Source of the DNA: an uncultured Duncaniella sp.
GTDB taxonomy: Bacteria > Bacteroidota > Bacteroidia > Bacteroidales > Muribaculaceae
Reading direction: 5' to 3'
Length of the DNA stretch: 64,000 nucleotides
Assembly: GCA_910589485.1 (NCBI GenBank)
Contig: CAJUSW010000015.1
Coordinates: 4,910-68,909, forward strand
Made by a program: the position numbers and the translations under genes. Positions 1 to 14,075 of this stretch are shown one piece after another. How positions within the stretch are numbered: the first letter of the stretch is position 1; each line of letters begins with the position of its first letter. The notes below the pieces were generated by a model. It searched no databases. It worked only from the letters and a program-made list of their open reading frames with translations, and had not been told where the DNA came from.

Positions 1-58
1 ACAGAGTCGCGCCGCCGAGAGCCCCTGAGGCCTGTGCGCGCGTGACATCGCAAGAAAA

Positions 59-92
59 AGGTTAAGATTCTCCCCCGGGAGTATCTTAACCT
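59..92. terminator. Perfect stem-loop upstream of rpoB
   Basis: The 10-nt arms AGGTTAAGAT (59-68) and ATCTTAACCT (83-92) are exact inverse complements. Inside them CTCCC (70-74) pairs with GGGAG (77-81), separated from the outer stem by one T-T mismatch. There is no T-run on the plus strand, but on the minus strand the stem would be followed by CTTTTTC. It may end an upstream operon (rplL usually precedes rpoB in this group), act as a processing site, or terminate a minus-strand transcript. The 58 bases before it could not be assigned to a gene. Confidence 0.55.
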
Positions 93-115
93 ATTCTGCG
101 TTAAAACACTCTCTC

Positions 116-147
116 TTTGATTAAAAAATCATAAATAATTATATTTA
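116..147 (+). promoter_or_regulatory. Putative rpoBC promoter
   Basis: TTTG at 116-119 is followed after 20 nt by TATATTTA at 140-147. This is one base off the Bacteroidota sigma-ABfr consensus (TTTG, 19-21 nt, TAnnTTTG). Transcription would start near 153, leaving an AT-rich leader of about 110 nt before rpoB. It lies just after the stem-loop at 59-92, so rpoBC may have its own promoter in addition to any read-through. Confidence 0.5.
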
Positions 148-263
148 TAAATAAAAGTTAAGCGAAATATCCCCAAAAACGACCGAAAAACAGCTTTTAT
201 AGCTGAGATATTGAGGATTAAGCCTGACGACGTTGTTAAATATAGTTAAACAGATAATTTTAG

Positions 264-3200
264 ATGTCAGACACCCAAGCCATCAAGCCGCGCGTAAACT
301 TTACCACGGTAAAAAATCCTTTCCCTTACCCCGACTTTCTCGAGGTGCAGCTGAAGTCCTTCCAGGATTTCCTTCAGCTCGACACTCCCCCCGAGAAACG
401 TAACAACGAGGGTCTGTATAAGGTTTTTGCCGAGAACTTCCCTATCGCCGACACGCGCAACAACTTTGTACTCGAATTTCTCGATTACTACATTGACCCG
501 CCCCGCTACACTATCGACGAGTGTCTGGAGCGCGGCCTGACCTACAGTGTGCCCCTCAAGGCCAAGCTAAAGCTATACTGCACCGACCCCGACCATGAGG
601 ATTTCGCCACAGTGATACAGGATGTGTATCTGGGCGCCATCCCCTACATGACCGACAAGGGCACCTTTGTGATCAACGGTGCCGAGCGCGTGGTCGTGTC
701 GCAGCTCCACCGTTCGCCGGGCGTGTTCTTCGGACAGAGCACCCATGCCAACGGAACCAAACTCTACAGCGCGCGTATCATCCCGTTCCGCGGCAGCTGG
801 ATTGAGTTTGCGACTGACATCAACAACGTGATGTACGCTTACATCGACCGTAAGAAGAAACTTCCCGTTACCACCCTGCTCCGTGCCATCGGCCTCGAGA
901 GCGACAAGGACATCATCGAGATCTTCGGACTGGCCGAGGAGGTGAGGGTCAACAAGACCAACCTCAAGAAAGCCCTGGGCCGCAAGCTCGCTGCCCGTGT
1001 GCTCAAGACCTGGGCCGAGGACTTCGTGGACGAGGATACCGGCGAGGTTGCTTCGATCGAGCGTAACGAGGTGATACTCGACCGCGAGAGCGTGATCGAG
1101 GAGAGCGACATCGAGAACATACTCAACTCGGGCGTGCAGACCATCCTGCTCCACAAGGAGGATGTCAACACCACCGACTACAAGATAATCTTCAACACCC
1201 TCCAGAAGGACGCCACCAACTCGGAGAAGGAAGCTATCCAGTACATCTACAGGCAGCTGCGCAACGCGGAGCCACCGGATGACGCGAGCGCACGCGAGGT
1301 GATCACCAACCTCTTCTTCTCGGAGAAGCGTTACGACCTCGGCGAGGTAGGCCGCTACAGGATCAACAAGAAACTGGGCCTCACCACCTCGATGGACGTG
1401 AAGGTGCTCACCAAGGAGGACATCATCGCTATCATCAAGTATCTCATCGAGCTTATCAACTCCAAGACCGATGTGGATGATATCGACCACCTGAGCAACC
1501 GCCGTGTACGCACAGTAGGCGAGCAGCTCTACAACCAGTTTGGCGTGGGTCTCGCCCGCATGTCGCGTACCATCCGCGAGAGGATGAACGTGCGTGACAA
1601 TGAGGTGTTTACCCCGATCGACCTTATCAACGCCAAGACGATCTCGAGTGTGATCAACTCGTTCTTCGGCACCAATGCGCTGTCGCAGTTCATGGACCAG
1701 ACCAACCCTCTGGCCGAGATCACCCACAAGCGTCGTCTGTCGGCCCTCGGCCCCGGCGGTCTGTCGCGAGAGCGTGCAGGCTTCGAGGTGCGAGACGTAC
1801 ACTATACCCACTATGGCCGTCTGTGCCCGATCGAGACCCCTGAGGGTCCTAACATCGGTCTGATCTCGTCACTGTGTGTGTATGCCAAGATCAACGACCT
1901 CGGCTTCATCGAGACCCCCTACCGCGAGGTGAAGGATGGCCAGGTGAACCTGAGCAACGACGAGGTGGTGTATCTCACCGCCGAGATCGAGGAGGGCAAG
2001 ATCATAGCACAGGGCAATGCTCCGGTCAACGACGAGGGCGTGTTCCTCAACGACCGCGTGAAGGCCCGCATGGACGCCGACTTCCCCATCGTGGCTCCCG
2101 ACCAGGTGGAGCTGATGGACGTATCTCCCTCCCAGATCGCATCGATCGCCGCATCGCTCATCCCGTTCCTCGAGCATGACGACGCCAACCGTGCCCTCAT
2201 GGGATCTAACATGATGCGCCAGGCCGTGCCTCTGCTCCGTAGCGAGAGCCCCATCGTGGGTACAGGTATCGAGGGTCAGCTGATCCGCGACTCCCGCACC
2301 CAGATCATGGCCGAGGGAGCTGGTGTGATCGAGTTTGTCGACGCTACCGTGATCCGCATCCGCTATGACCGCACCGAGGAGGAGGAATTCGTGGCATTTG
2401 AGGACAGCGTGAAGGAATATCGCCTGCCCAAGTTCCGCAAGACCAACCAGAGCACCACTATCGACCTGCGCCCCATCTGCAACAAGGGCCAGCGCGTGGT
2501 GAGAGGCGACATCCTCACCGAGGGCTACTCCACCGAGAAGGGCGAGCTCGCACTGGGCCGCAACCTCAAGGTGGCGTTCATGCCCTGGAAGGGTTACAAC
2601 TATGAGGACGCCATCGTGCTCAACGAGCGCATGGTGCGCGAGGATATCCTCACCTCGGTACACGTGGATGACTTCACCCTCGAGGTGCGCGAGACCAAGC
2701 GCGGCATGGAGGAGCTGACTTCCGATATCCCCAACGTGAGCGAGGATGCCACCAAGGACCTCGACGAGCGCGGTATCGTGCGCGTGGGTGCCCACATCAT
2801 CCCCGGCGACATCATGATCGGTAAGATCACCCCGAAGGGCGAGAGCGACCCCACTCCCGAGGAGAAGCTGCTCCGCGCCATCTTCGGCGACAAGGCCGGC
2901 GATGTGAAGGATGCCTCACTCAAGGCTTCACCCTCGCTCAAGGGCGTGGTGATAGGAACCCATCTCTATCAGAAGGCTGAGAAGAAGAAGACCAAGAAGG
3001 CTTCGAGCGCCGTGCTCCCCAAACTCGACGAGGAGTACGAAGAACGCCAGAACGACCTCAAGGATCTCCTGGTGAAGAAACTCATGGTCCTGACCGACGG
3101 CAAGACCTCGCAGGGCGTGAAGGACTTCCTGGGCAGCGACGTTATCCCCAAGGGAGCGAAGTTTGCCGCCGGAACCCTCAAGGAGATCGACTATGATACA

Positions 3201-4079
3201 ATCAACCTGTCCAAGTGGACAGCTGACGCCCATAAGAACGACCTGATCCGCTCCTGCATCGTGAACTATCTGCGCAAGAGCAAGGAGATCGAGGCCGCCC
3301 ACCGCCGCAAGAAGTATGATATCTCGATAGGCGACGATCTGCCCTCGGGAATCATGAAGCTCGCCAAGGTGTACGTGGCCAAGAAGCGTAAGATCAGCGT
3401 GGGTGACAAGATGGCCGGCCGTCACGGTAACAAGGGTATCGTGTCGCGTATCGTTCGCCAGGAGGATATGCCCTTCCTCGCCGACGGTACTCCGGTCGAC
3501 ATCGTGCTGAACCCTCTGGGTGTGCCTTCGCGTATGAACCTCGGCCAGATCTTCGAGACAGTGCTCGGATGGGCCGGCCGCGAGCTCGACGTGAAGTTTG
3601 CGACCCCCATCTTCGACGGCGCCACACTCGAGAACCTCAACGAGTGGACCGACAAGGCAGGCCTGCCCCGCTACGGTAAGACCTACCTCTACGACGGCGG
3701 CACCGGCGAGCAGTTTGACCAGCCGGCCACCGTGGGTGTGATCTACATGCTTAAGCTCGGCCACATGGTCGAGGACAAGATGCACGCACGCTCGATCGGT
3801 CCGTACTCACTCATCACCCAGCAGCCTCTCGGCGGTAAGGCCCAGTTCGGTGGCCAGCGCTTCGGAGAGATGGAGGTGTGGGCGCTCGAGGCATTCGGCG
3901 CATCCCACATCCTTCAGGAGATCATCACCGTGAAGAGTGACGACGTGACCGGCCGCTCGAAGACCTACGAGGCTATCGTGAAGGGCGAGCCCATGCCGCC
4001 GGCCGGTATCCCCGAGTCGCTCAACGTGCTTCTGCACGAGTTGCGCGGTCTGGGTCTCAGCATCAACCTCGAGCCGTAA
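264..4079 (+). CDS. rpoB: DNA-directed RNA polymerase subunit beta
   Basis: This 1271-aa protein is the beta subunit of the core RNA polymerase, which forms the catalytic cleft together with beta'. Nearly every universal RpoB block is present. They include the rifampicin pocket ([18 protein letters not shown], then SALGPGG), the [10 protein letters not shown] block, the basic [18 protein letters not shown] block and the C-terminal [20 protein letters not shown]. The positions matching E. coli D516, H526 and S531 are D478, H488 and S493, all wild type, so no rifampicin-resistance change is visible. Codon use is strongly biased (CGT/CGC, CTC, AAG), as expected for a highly expressed gene. It is followed by rpoC after 64 nt, apparently in one operon. 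The call is secure. Confidence 0.99.
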   Translation: MSDTQAIKPRVNFTTVKNPFPYPDFLEVQLKSFQDFLQLDTPPEKRNNEGLYKVFAENFPIADTRNNFVLEFLDYYIDPPRYTIDECLERGLTYSVPLKAKLKLYCTDPDHEDFATVIQDVYLGAIPYMTDKGTFVINGAERVVVSQLHRSPGVFFGQSTHANGTKLYSARIIPFRGSWIEFATDINNVMYAYIDRKKKLPVTTLLRAIGLESDKDIIEIFGLAEEVRVNKTNLKKALGRKLAARVLKTWAEDFVDEDTGEVASIERNEVILDRESVIEESDIENILNSGVQTILLHKEDVNTTDYKIIFNTLQKDATNSEKEAIQYIYRQLRNAEPPDDASAREVITNLFFSEKRYDLGEVGRYRINKKLGLTTSMDVKVLTKEDIIAIIKYLIELINSKTDVDDIDHLSNRRVRTVGEQLYNQFGVGLARMSRTIRERMNVRDNEVFTPIDLINAKTISSVINSFFGTNALSQFMDQTNPLAEITHKRRLSALGPGGLSRERAGFEVRDVHYTHYGRLCPIETPEGPNIGLISSLCVYAKINDLGFIETPYREVKDGQVNLSNDEVVYLTAEIEEGKIIAQGNAPVNDEGVFLNDRVKARMDADFPIVAPDQVELMDVSPSQIASIAASLIPFLEHDDANRALMGSNMMRQAVPLLRSESPIVGTGIEGQLIRDSRTQIMAEGAGVIEFVDATVIRIRYDRTEEEEFVAFEDSVKEYRLPKFRKTNQSTTIDLRPICNKGQRVVRGDILTEGYSTEKGELALGRNLKVAFMPWKGYNYEDAIVLNERMVREDILTSVHVDDFTLEVRETKRGMEELTSDIPNVSEDATKDLDERGIVRVGAHIIPGDIMIGKITPKGESDPTPEEKLLRAIFGDKAGDVKDASLKASPSLKGVVIGTHLYQKAEKKKTKKASSAVLPKLDEEYEERQNDLKDLLVKKLMVLTDGKTSQGVKDFLGSDVIPKGAKFAAGTLKEIDYDTINLSKWTADAHKNDLIRSCIVNYLRKSKEIEAAHRRKKYDISIGDDLPSGIMKLAKVYVAKKRKISVGDKMAGRHGNKGIVSRIVRQEDMPFLADGTPVDIVLNPLGVPSRMNLGQIFETVLGWAGRELDVKFATPIFDGATLENLNEWTDKAGLPRYGKTYLYDGGTGEQFDQPATVGVIYMLKLGHMVEDKMHARSIGPYSLITQQPLGGKAQFGGQRFGEMEVWALEAFGASHILQEIITVKSDDVTGRSKTYEAIVKGEPMPPAGIPESLNVLLHELRGLGLSINLEP

Positions 4080-4143
4080 ACTGTGCTCTCCTCAATCTCT
4101 CCTCAATCACCCTTTTTTATAATTGCATATCCATAACATATAT

Positions 4144-8466
<4,323 letters not shown>

Positions 8467-8502
8467 TTACTGAGCAACAGTAGACACTGATACATAATAA
8501 GC

Positions 8503-8536
8503 AACGCCCGGTTGATCATATGATCGGCCGGGCGTT
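8503..8536. terminator. Hairpin between convergent rpoC and methyltransferase genes
   Basis: AACGCCCGG (8503-8511) and CCGGGCGTT (8528-8536) are perfect inverse complements, and the interior contains the palindrome GATCATATGATC (8514-8525). There is no long T-run on either side. It lies between two converging genes, so it probably serves as a bidirectional 3' end for rpoC and for the minus-strand operon. Confidence 0.6.
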
Positions 8537-8603
8537 ACTGTGTATTGACGTATGTGGTTTAGAAACCGTCTAAAGCAAAGTGAAGTGAATTCTAAACAGT
8601 ATA

Positions 8604-9239
8604 TTAATCGACGCGGATGAGGGTGAGACCGTCGCGGAGGGGGAGGATCACCGACGCGAGGCGCGGATGGGCGGCCACATAGCTGTTGAAGGCATCGAGG
8701 GCGGTGGTCTGCGCGTCGTGATTCTTCACGGTGTCGTAGACTTTGCCGTCCCACAGTGTGTTGTCGGCAATGATGAACGCACCGGGGCGAAGCGATGGCA
8801 TCAGGAGGTCGAGATATGCGATGTAATCGCGTTTGTTGGCGTCGATGTACACCAGATCCCACTGCTCGTGGATCGACGGTATAAGCTCAATGGCATCGCC
8901 TATGTGGAGGGTGATGCGGTCACCGCCGGGCGAGGTGGCAAACAATTGGGTCAGCTCATCCTCCATCTCGTCGTCAACCTCTATGGTGTGGACCTCGCCT
9001 CCATTGGGGAGCGTCTCAGCAAGGCATAGGGCTGAATAGCCGGTGAATGTGCCGAGCTCGAGCACACGCATGGGTTTGATCATCGACACGAGCATGGCCA
9101 GTAGCCGGCCCTGCAGGTGTCCGGAGCACATGCGCGGGTAGAGGTGGTTGAGATGTGTGCGGCGGTAGAGCCGGGCCAGGTGGTCGGGCTCGGGCGAAAT
9201 GTGGCTGAGGATGTAGTCTTCTTCCTGAGTGTCGGACAT
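8604..9239 (-). CDS. Class I SAM-dependent O-methyltransferase (family 3)
   Basis: This 211-aa protein has the layout of the caffeoyl-CoA O-methyltransferase / TrmR (YrrM) family. It shows the SAM-binding motif I (VLELGTFTGYSALCLAE, around residues 59-75), an acidic residue after the second strand (HTIEVDDEM), and the metal/catalytic block DLVYIDANKRDY followed by IIADNTLWDGKV. The length is normal for the family. In bacteria such enzymes methylate small catechol-like substrates or tRNA wobble uridine (TrmR), and the sequence alone does not separate these roles. It is the last gene of a minus-strand run, 22 nt after aroQ. It converges on rpoC and shares its terminator hairpin. Confidence 0.88.
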   Translation of the reverse strand: MSDTQEEDYILSHISPEPDHLARLYRRTHLNHLYPRMCSGHLQGRLLAMLVSMIKPMRVLELGTFTGYSALCLAETLPNGGEVHTIEVDDEMEDELTQLFATSPGGDRITLHIGDAIELIPSIHEQWDLVYIDANKRDYIAYLDLLMPSLRPGAFIIADNTLWDGKVYDTVKNHDAQTTALDAFNSYVAAHPRLASVILPLRDGLTLIRVD

Positions 9240-9261
9240 GGGGGAAACCTTGAGTGGGGGA

Positions 9262-9684
9262 TCAGCGCTCGGGGCTCATTATGATAGCCTGGGCGGCGAG
9301 GAAGTAGGAATTGAGGCCGAATCCTGCGATTGTGCCCTGGCACACGGGGGCTATCAGAGATGTGTGGCGTATGGCTTCACGCGAGGCAACATTGGAGATG
9401 TGTACCTCGATCACGGGAATCTGTATGGCCTTGATGGCGTCGGCAATGGCGAGCGAGGTGTGGGTGTAGGCTCCGGCATTGAGGATGATACCGTCACAAC
9501 TTGCACCGTGAAGGGCGTCGATGATGTCGCCTTCGTGGTTGCTCTGCATGTATTCCACTTCGTCTCCATCGAGCATTTCACGGAGTTCCACAAGGTAGGA
9601 TTCAAATGAGCGCGAGCCGTAGATGTCAGGCTCACGTGTGCCCAGCAGATTGAGGTTGGGGCCGTTTATGATCAGGATCTTCAA
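9262..9684 (-). CDS. aroQ: 3-dehydroquinate dehydratase, type II
   Basis: This 140-aa cytosolic enzyme removes water from 3-dehydroquinate to give 3-dehydroshikimate, the third step of the shikimate pathway to aromatic amino acids. The type II signature NGPNLNLLGTREPDIYG is at residues 8-23 and includes the catalytic Tyr22. The substrate-binding block ILNAGAYTHTS and the catalytic-histidine block IPVIEVHISN follow. The length is that of the dodecameric type II family. It lies between a small membrane protein (24 nt upstream) and the O-methyltransferase (22 nt downstream), probably in one transcript. No other shikimate gene is in the window. Confidence 0.96.
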   Translation of the reverse strand: MKILIINGPNLNLLGTREPDIYGSRSFESYLVELREMLDGDEVEYMQSNHEGDIIDALHGASCDGIILNAGAYTHTSLAIADAIKAIQIPVIEVHISNVASREAIRHTSLIAPVCQGTIAGFGLNSYFLAAQAIIMSPER

Positions 9685-9708
9685 TTTTATTAGAGATTTT
9701 GGTTAGTA

Positions 9709-9969
9709 TCAGAGGGTGACGAGGGCGTAGACGGCAATGGTGGAGAGAATCATCACCGCGAGGAGGAGCCAGCTCACGTAGGAGCGCTGTGGATAGGCTT
9801 TCCATGCCAGCCATGCCGAGAGAAGCATGTAGAAGGGGTAGATCCACACGAGGGTGCGGGCCGCTTCGGAATTTTCAGGGCACCGGTCTAAGAGGGCCGG
9901 AAAGGTGAAAACGGGGAGGGTGATGAGTATGATGACGAGGGTCATCCATTTGGGGGTATTCGTCGGCAT
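9709..9969 (-). CDS. Small hypothetical membrane protein
   Basis: This 86-aa protein has three apparent membrane segments: TLVIILITLPVFTFPALL (about residues 10-27), VWIYPFYMLLSAWLAW (about 41-56) and YVSWLLLAVMILSTIAVYALV (about 64-84). No family was recognised. It sits between the epimerase gene and aroQ on the same strand with short spacers (74 and 24 nt), which supports a real gene. No function can be assigned. Confidence 0.6.
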   Translation of the reverse strand: MPTNTPKWMTLVIILITLPVFTFPALLDRCPENSEAARTLVWIYPFYMLLSAWLAWKAYPQRSYVSWLLLAVMILSTIAVYALVTL

Positions 9970-10043
9970 GGGGATACTTAGTGGGATGAGTCAGTGAGGA
10001 GGTGAGAGAGGCAGTAATGGTGAGGAGAGGGACAAACGGGGGG

Positions 10044-11069
10044 TTATTTCTTGCGGTCGGATGCTTTGGCCTCGGCTTGCTCCTTGCGGTAGGCATCGAC
10101 GGTGAGGCGTATGCCTTCGGCAAGGTCTACCTTGGGGGCGAATCCGAAGTCGCGGACGGCGGGGGTGACATCGCATGCCCAGTTGCGCTGGGCCATGATG
10201 TTGTACTTGTCGGAGTTGAGGGTGACGGCCTGCATCTTGGCTGCTCCCCATTTCTCGCTCACCTTGCAGGCTACGGAAAGTGCCCACAGGGGGAGACGCA
10301 CAGGGATAACGAGCTTGCGCCCGAGGGCCTTGGAGACGATGGCGCGGAATTCTTTCTGGGAATAGGCGCGGGGCTCGGAGATGATGTATTTGCGATGGAG
10401 CGGGGCGCGCTCGAGTGCGTCGAAGATGGCACGGGCGAGGTCCTCGACGTAGATGAAAGTGAGCATCTGCCGGCGCATGCCTACTCCGAAGTCAAAGTGG
10501 GCGTCGATGGTCTTGATCATCATGAGATAGTCCTGTTCATGCGGGCCGTAGACGCCGGTGGGGCGGAGTATGATCCAGGGGAATTCCTTGGGGAGCGACT
10601 GGAGGTAGGTCTCGGCTTTGATCTTGGAGAGGCCGTAGCGGGTGTTGGGGGCGGGGATACTGTCGCCGTCGAGGGGGGTGTAGCCTTTTTCATCGCCGGG
10701 GCCGAGAGCCGAGAGTGAGGACATGTAGACCATGCGTGAGGGCACCGCATCGATCTCGCGCAGGGTGTCGACGAAATCGCGCAGATAGTTGTAGTTGATG
10801 CGGTTGAAGTCCATAAAGTTGACACACTTGGTGGCACCGAGGTTGTACACGATGTAATCCCAGTGGTGGCCCTTGAGCTGCTCGGCGAGGCGGTCAGGGT
10901 TGTCGTAGTCAAGTGTGATGAAGTGGAGCGAGCTGTCGGTGAGATAGCGGCGGGAGGTGGATTCCCTGACTCCGCACCATGTCTCGTAGCCACGGCGGAG
11001 CGACTCGGCGGCTATGAAGCCTCCGATGAAGCCTCCGGCTCCCACGATCAGTACTTTCTTTTGTCCCAT
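10044..11069 (-). CDS. NAD-dependent epimerase/dehydratase family protein (extended SDR)
   Basis: This 341-aa extended short-chain dehydrogenase has the Rossmann dinucleotide motif VGAGGFIGG at residues 9-17, the active-site Tyr145-xxx-Lys149 pair (TRYGLSKIKAE), the preceding Ser (VYMSSLSALGPG) and the LRPTGVYGPHE block. The frame is open for a further 43 codons upstream, but MGQKKVLIVGAGG at 11069 is the natural start because the Rossmann strand begins directly after it. Family members act on nucleotide sugars, sterols or dihydroflavonols, and the substrate is not evident. It lies 70 nt downstream of a GT4 glycosyltransferase on the same strand, which makes a role in surface glycan synthesis plausible (inference). 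Confidence 0.85.
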   Translation of the reverse strand: MGQKKVLIVGAGGFIGGFIAAESLRRGYETWCGVRESTSRRYLTDSSLHFITLDYDNPDRLAEQLKGHHWDYIVYNLGATKCVNFMDFNRINYNYLRDFVDTLREIDAVPSRMVYMSSLSALGPGDEKGYTPLDGDSIPAPNTRYGLSKIKAETYLQSLPKEFPWIILRPTGVYGPHEQDYLMMIKTIDAHFDFGVGMRRQMLTFIYVEDLARAIFDALERAPLHRKYIISEPRAYSQKEFRAIVSKALGRKLVIPVRLPLWALSVACKVSEKWGAAKMQAVTLNSDKYNIMAQRNWACDVTPAVRDFGFAPKVDLAEGIRLTVDAYRKEQAEAKASDRKK

Positions 11070-11139
11070 AGATTGTATGTAAGGGCGGTGATAATAAACG
11101 ATGGATAGAGATGTGTCAACCGACACACAAAAGGAGGTG

Positions 11140-12480
11140 TCATTTAAGCATGCCGGTGAAGAGGTCGATGTATTTCCCCACCACGACCTCGGGGGCATAG
11201 ATGCTTCTCACGGTGTCATGCTGAAGCTGACGGGGAACGTCGGCTTCGAGCGCCCACATTATTCCGGCGGCCAGGTCGCGCGAGTTCTTATACTCGGCCA
11301 GGTAGCCGTTGGACTTGTGGTTGATGAGTTCGTCGTGGCCCGGAGCGTGGAAGGCCACCGGTGTGGCTCCGCCGGCCATTCCCTCGATGAGGGTGAGGGG
11401 AATATTCTCCATGGTGGCGGGGGAGAGGATCACCTTGGCCGAGGCGTAGAGGTAGCGGAGTATCTTGTAGTCGTTGATGCGTCCGAGCCATCGGCCTGAC
11501 ATGCGCAGATTGTCGAGCTTACCGGGGTCGGCCATGTCGCCAAACAGGTAGACGGCGGCCTTGCTGGCAATGTCGGGGAAGTTGTCGAAGATGTGGTTGA
11601 GGGCTTCGATGGCGTAGTCGAGTCCCTTGTCGGCTCTGTCGAGGTTGCTTGCTCCCACGAGGATGAGATAGGGCTTGGTGGTGGTGAGCATCGAGTCGAG
11701 GTGTCTCACCGGGGTGGTGTAGAAGAAGTCGATGTGAATGGGGTTGTGGATCGTCATCACGGGCCTGTTGCGCAGGAGGGTTGATGAGCGGGCTTTCAGT
11801 TCGAGGTGTTTGCTCTCGGCCACGAATGTGATGGGCACACGGTCGTAAAGCTCGAGTTTCTTGTCCCAGAATATGCGCGAGAGGTCGTCGGGGTGTCCGC
11901 CACCGCGCAGGAACATGCAGTTGCCGCAACGGTCGGTGTAATATTCGCATACCTGCGAGTTGTGGCACACACCGGTGAACGGCCACATGTCGTGGAGTGT
12001 CCACACGATTTTCTTGCCCATGAGGTGGAGCTGTTGGATGCCGTTGAGGTTGAGGAGTCCCTGGTTGATCCAGTGGAGGCAGATGATGTCGGCCTCGCGC
12101 GCCCACGGATGGTGGCGGATGTTCATGGCGAAGCGTCCGGTGGAGACGGAGAAGATGTTCTCCTTATTGAAGCCACTGTGCCAGAGGATGTCGATGCGCT
12201 CCATACAATACCTGATGCCACGGGGGAGGCGGCCGCCGACGCATGCCACGTTTGGCTCGGCCGACCGCTTGGTGTAGACGAGCATGCGAGCGTCGATGCC
12301 TGCCCGCCTCATGGCCTGCATGAGACGGAAGGTAGTGCTCGCAGCCTCGCCCAGCGTGTCGCTGTGGTTCACGAGAAGCACCTTTTTCCCCTTCAGCTCG
12401 GAGGGGAGGCCGGGATTATCGGGAAGCTCTTGCTTCAGGCTTGAGTTGAGATTGTTTTTCGGAATTATTGGGTATGGCAT
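11140..12480 (-). CDS. Glycosyltransferase family 4 protein
   Basis: This protein of about 446 aa has a GT-B fold. The N-terminal domain contains KVLLVNHSD, and WTLHDMWPFTGVC is typical of GT4 enzymes. The C-terminal donor-binding domain carries YLILVGASNLDRADKG, then ENIPLTLIEGMAGGATPVAF, the conserved E-x7-E region that binds the nucleotide sugar. Four Cys cluster around CEYYTDRCGNCMF. The start is uncertain: ATG at 12507 or 12480 both fall inside the 3' end of the DUF389 gene (overlap 92 or 65 nt) in another frame. 12480 was preferred as the shorter overlap; a non-ATG start further in is possible. The sugar and acceptor are unknown. Confidence 0.87.
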   Translation of the reverse strand: MPYPIIPKNNLNSSLKQELPDNPGLPSELKGKKVLLVNHSDTLGEAASTTFRLMQAMRRAGIDARMLVYTKRSAEPNVACVGGRLPRGIRYCMERIDILWHSGFNKENIFSVSTGRFAMNIRHHPWAREADIICLHWINQGLLNLNGIQQLHLMGKKIVWTLHDMWPFTGVCHNSQVCEYYTDRCGNCMFLRGGGHPDDLSRIFWDKKLELYDRVPITFVAESKHLELKARSSTLLRNRPVMTIHNPIHIDFFYTTPVRHLDSMLTTTKPYLILVGASNLDRADKGLDYAIEALNHIFDNFPDIASKAAVYLFGDMADPGKLDNLRMSGRWLGRINDYKILRYLYASAKVILSPATMENIPLTLIEGMAGGATPVAFHAPGHDELINHKSNGYLAEYKNSRDLAAGIMWALEADVPRQLQHDTVRSIYAPEVVVGKYIDLFTGMLK

Positions 12481-13831
12481 CGGGTGAGAATTTGAGATTG
12501 CCCACATTGACTATCGACACGGGGCTGAGCTGCAGCCGTGCTTCAAGATACTTCTCCAGTTCCCGCTGCTTGGCGGCGGGGAGCGGGGAGGAGTAGGACA
12601 CGAGGGCGAGGTGCATGGTGTCGAGGGCCGCTGTGGCGATGTTGCCGAAGATGGCGCGCGTCACGGCGAGCTCCTTGATCTGGGGGAAGAGCACACGGAT
12701 CTCGGGGGCTATGCGTCCCGATATAGTATCGTTGAGACGGTTGTAGTCGATGATTGCCTTGAGGGAGTCGATGGTGACCTGGCGCGATGCTATCGAGGCC
12801 TGGGCCATATCGTAGATGTCGCGCACCGATGATGAGCTGGCTTCAAGGGCTGTCATGCCCTGGGAGTCGCCCTGGATGATGTTGAGCCGGGTGCCGGCGA
12901 GTCCGTAGAACTGCAGGCGCGATGAGAGGGCGAGTGTGAGGGAGTCGGTGGGGAGTGTGCGGCCTATGAGGGTGATTGTGATGCTGCGGCCGTCCTTGTC
13001 CATGTCGGCCTCGCTCGATAGGACGCGGGTGGCGGGGAAACGGCACTCGTCGGCCACGAAGGTGGCGGCATTGGCCTTGAACCGGCTCACGCGCAACATG
13101 TTGTAGGTGAGGTAGAGCGAGGGGAGCATGGTGAGGATGGCGAGGGTGTAGACGATGCGGCGCACCTTGTGGGCACGGGCGGGGTTGTCGGTCTTCACGG
13201 GCTGATAACGCATCAGTTTCACGCCGATGAATGTGGCGAGCGCGATGTAGATGGAGTTGATGAGGAAGAGATAGAATGCTCCGAAGAAGTAGGTGAGCTG
13301 GAATGTGGCGAGTCCGTAGCCGGCTGTGCAGAGCGGGGGCATGAGGGCGGTGGCGATGGCTACGCCGGGGATCACGTTGCCTTTGGACTTGGAACCGATG
13401 GCTATGATGCCGGCTCCGCCTCCGAAGAAGCCGATGAGGACGTCGTAGATGGTGGGCGATGTACGTGCCAGGAGTTCGCTATGCCCCTCGCTCACAGGCG
13501 AGATGAGGAAGTAGAGTGTAGAGGTGAGCACACTGAATCCGGTGGCCATGATGAGGTTGCGCAACGACCGCTTGATGAGGTCAAAGTCCTGGACGCCTAC
13601 TCCGAGACCGATGCCTATGATCGGGCCCATGAGGGGCGAGATGAGCATGGCGCCGATTATTACGGCTGTGGAGTTGGTGTTGAGGCCGAGTGATGCTATG
13701 AATATCGCCAGAATGAGGATGAGGATGTTGGTGCCACGGAATGTGACGCCGTCGCGTATTGCCTGCTCGGCTTCCTCCTGGGATACGAGATAGTCGGTGA
13801 GGCTGAAATATCTGGCCAAGTAGTTTTTCAT
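12416..13831 (-). CDS. DUF389 domain-containing membrane protein
   Basis: This 471-aa protein has the DUF389 core of several closely spaced membrane helices. They include ILILILAIFIASLGLN (from about residue 36), TAVIIGAMLISPLMGPIIGIGLGVG (about 55-79), a third near VLTSTLYFLI, and the glycine-rich segment IGFFGGGAGIIAI followed by VIPGVAIATALMPPLCTAGYGLA. A soluble C-terminal half of about 250 residues follows a last membrane segment (IVYTLAILTMLPSLYLTYNML). DUF389 function is not established. Its 3' end overlaps the glycosyltransferase start, so the two are probably translationally coupled. It lies downstream of a repeat spacer and the Na/Pi cotransporter gene. Confidence 0.85.
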   Translation of the reverse strand: MKNYLARYFSLTDYLVSQEEAEQAIRDGVTFRGTNILILILAIFIASLGLNTNSTAVIIGAMLISPLMGPIIGIGLGVGVQDFDLIKRSLRNLIMATGFSVLTSTLYFLISPVSEGHSELLARTSPTIYDVLIGFFGGGAGIIAIGSKSKGNVIPGVAIATALMPPLCTAGYGLATFQLTYFFGAFYLFLINSIYIALATFIGVKLMRYQPVKTDNPARAHKVRRIVYTLAILTMLPSLYLTYNMLRVSRFKANAATFVADECRFPATRVLSSEADMDKDGRSITITLIGRTLPTDSLTLALSSRLQFYGLAGTRLNIIQGDSQGMTALEASSSSVRDIYDMAQASIASRQVTIDSLKAIIDYNRLNDTISGRIAPEIRVLFPQIKELAVTRAIFGNIATAALDTMHLALVSYSSPLPAAKQRELEKYLEARLQLSPVSIVNVGNLKFSPDAIPNNSEKQSQLKPEARASR

Positions 13832-13851
13832 ATTTATTCAGCTGGCGCTGA

Positions 13852-14072
13852 AGTTTATAAGTTTATAAGTTTATGAGTTTATAGGTTTATGAGTTTATGG
13901 GATTTATGAGGTTATATTCAGTTGGTGTTGAGGGTTATGGGGTTATTGGTGGAGGGCGAGTTTATAAACTTATTAAACTTATAAACCTATAAACTTCGGC
14001 TTTGCCGAATATAAACCTATAAACCCTTAAACTTATAAACTCATAACCTCATAACCTTCGGCTTTAGCCGAA
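13852..14072. repeat. Inverted TTATAAAC-type array with two TTCGGC/GCCGAA hairpins
   Basis: The left part (13852-13910) is a run of degenerate 'gtttataa / gtttatgag' units. The right part (13961-14056) holds the same units in the opposite orientation ('ttataaac / ctcataaac'), so the spacer forms one long imperfect inverted repeat around a unique centre (13911-13960). Two short hairpins are embedded in it: TTCGGC-TTT-GCCGAA (13995-14009) and TTCGGC-TTTA-GCCGAA (14057-14072). The second ends three bases before the 3' end of the Na/Pi gene. The same units recur near 22.9, 23.5, 24.8 and 26.2 kb. Confidence 0.8.
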
Positions 14073-14075
14073 TAA

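Noticed and set aside
1692..1750. Rifampicin-resistance changes in rpoB
   Set aside because: The residues equivalent to D516, H526 and S531 are all wild type.
573..1811. 412-codon open frame on the minus strand inside rpoB (and others in rpoB/rpoC, such as 6796-8328)
   Set aside because: These are antisense shadows caused by the strong codon bias of rpoB and rpoC; the translations are His/Leu/Val-rich, with no recognisable domain.
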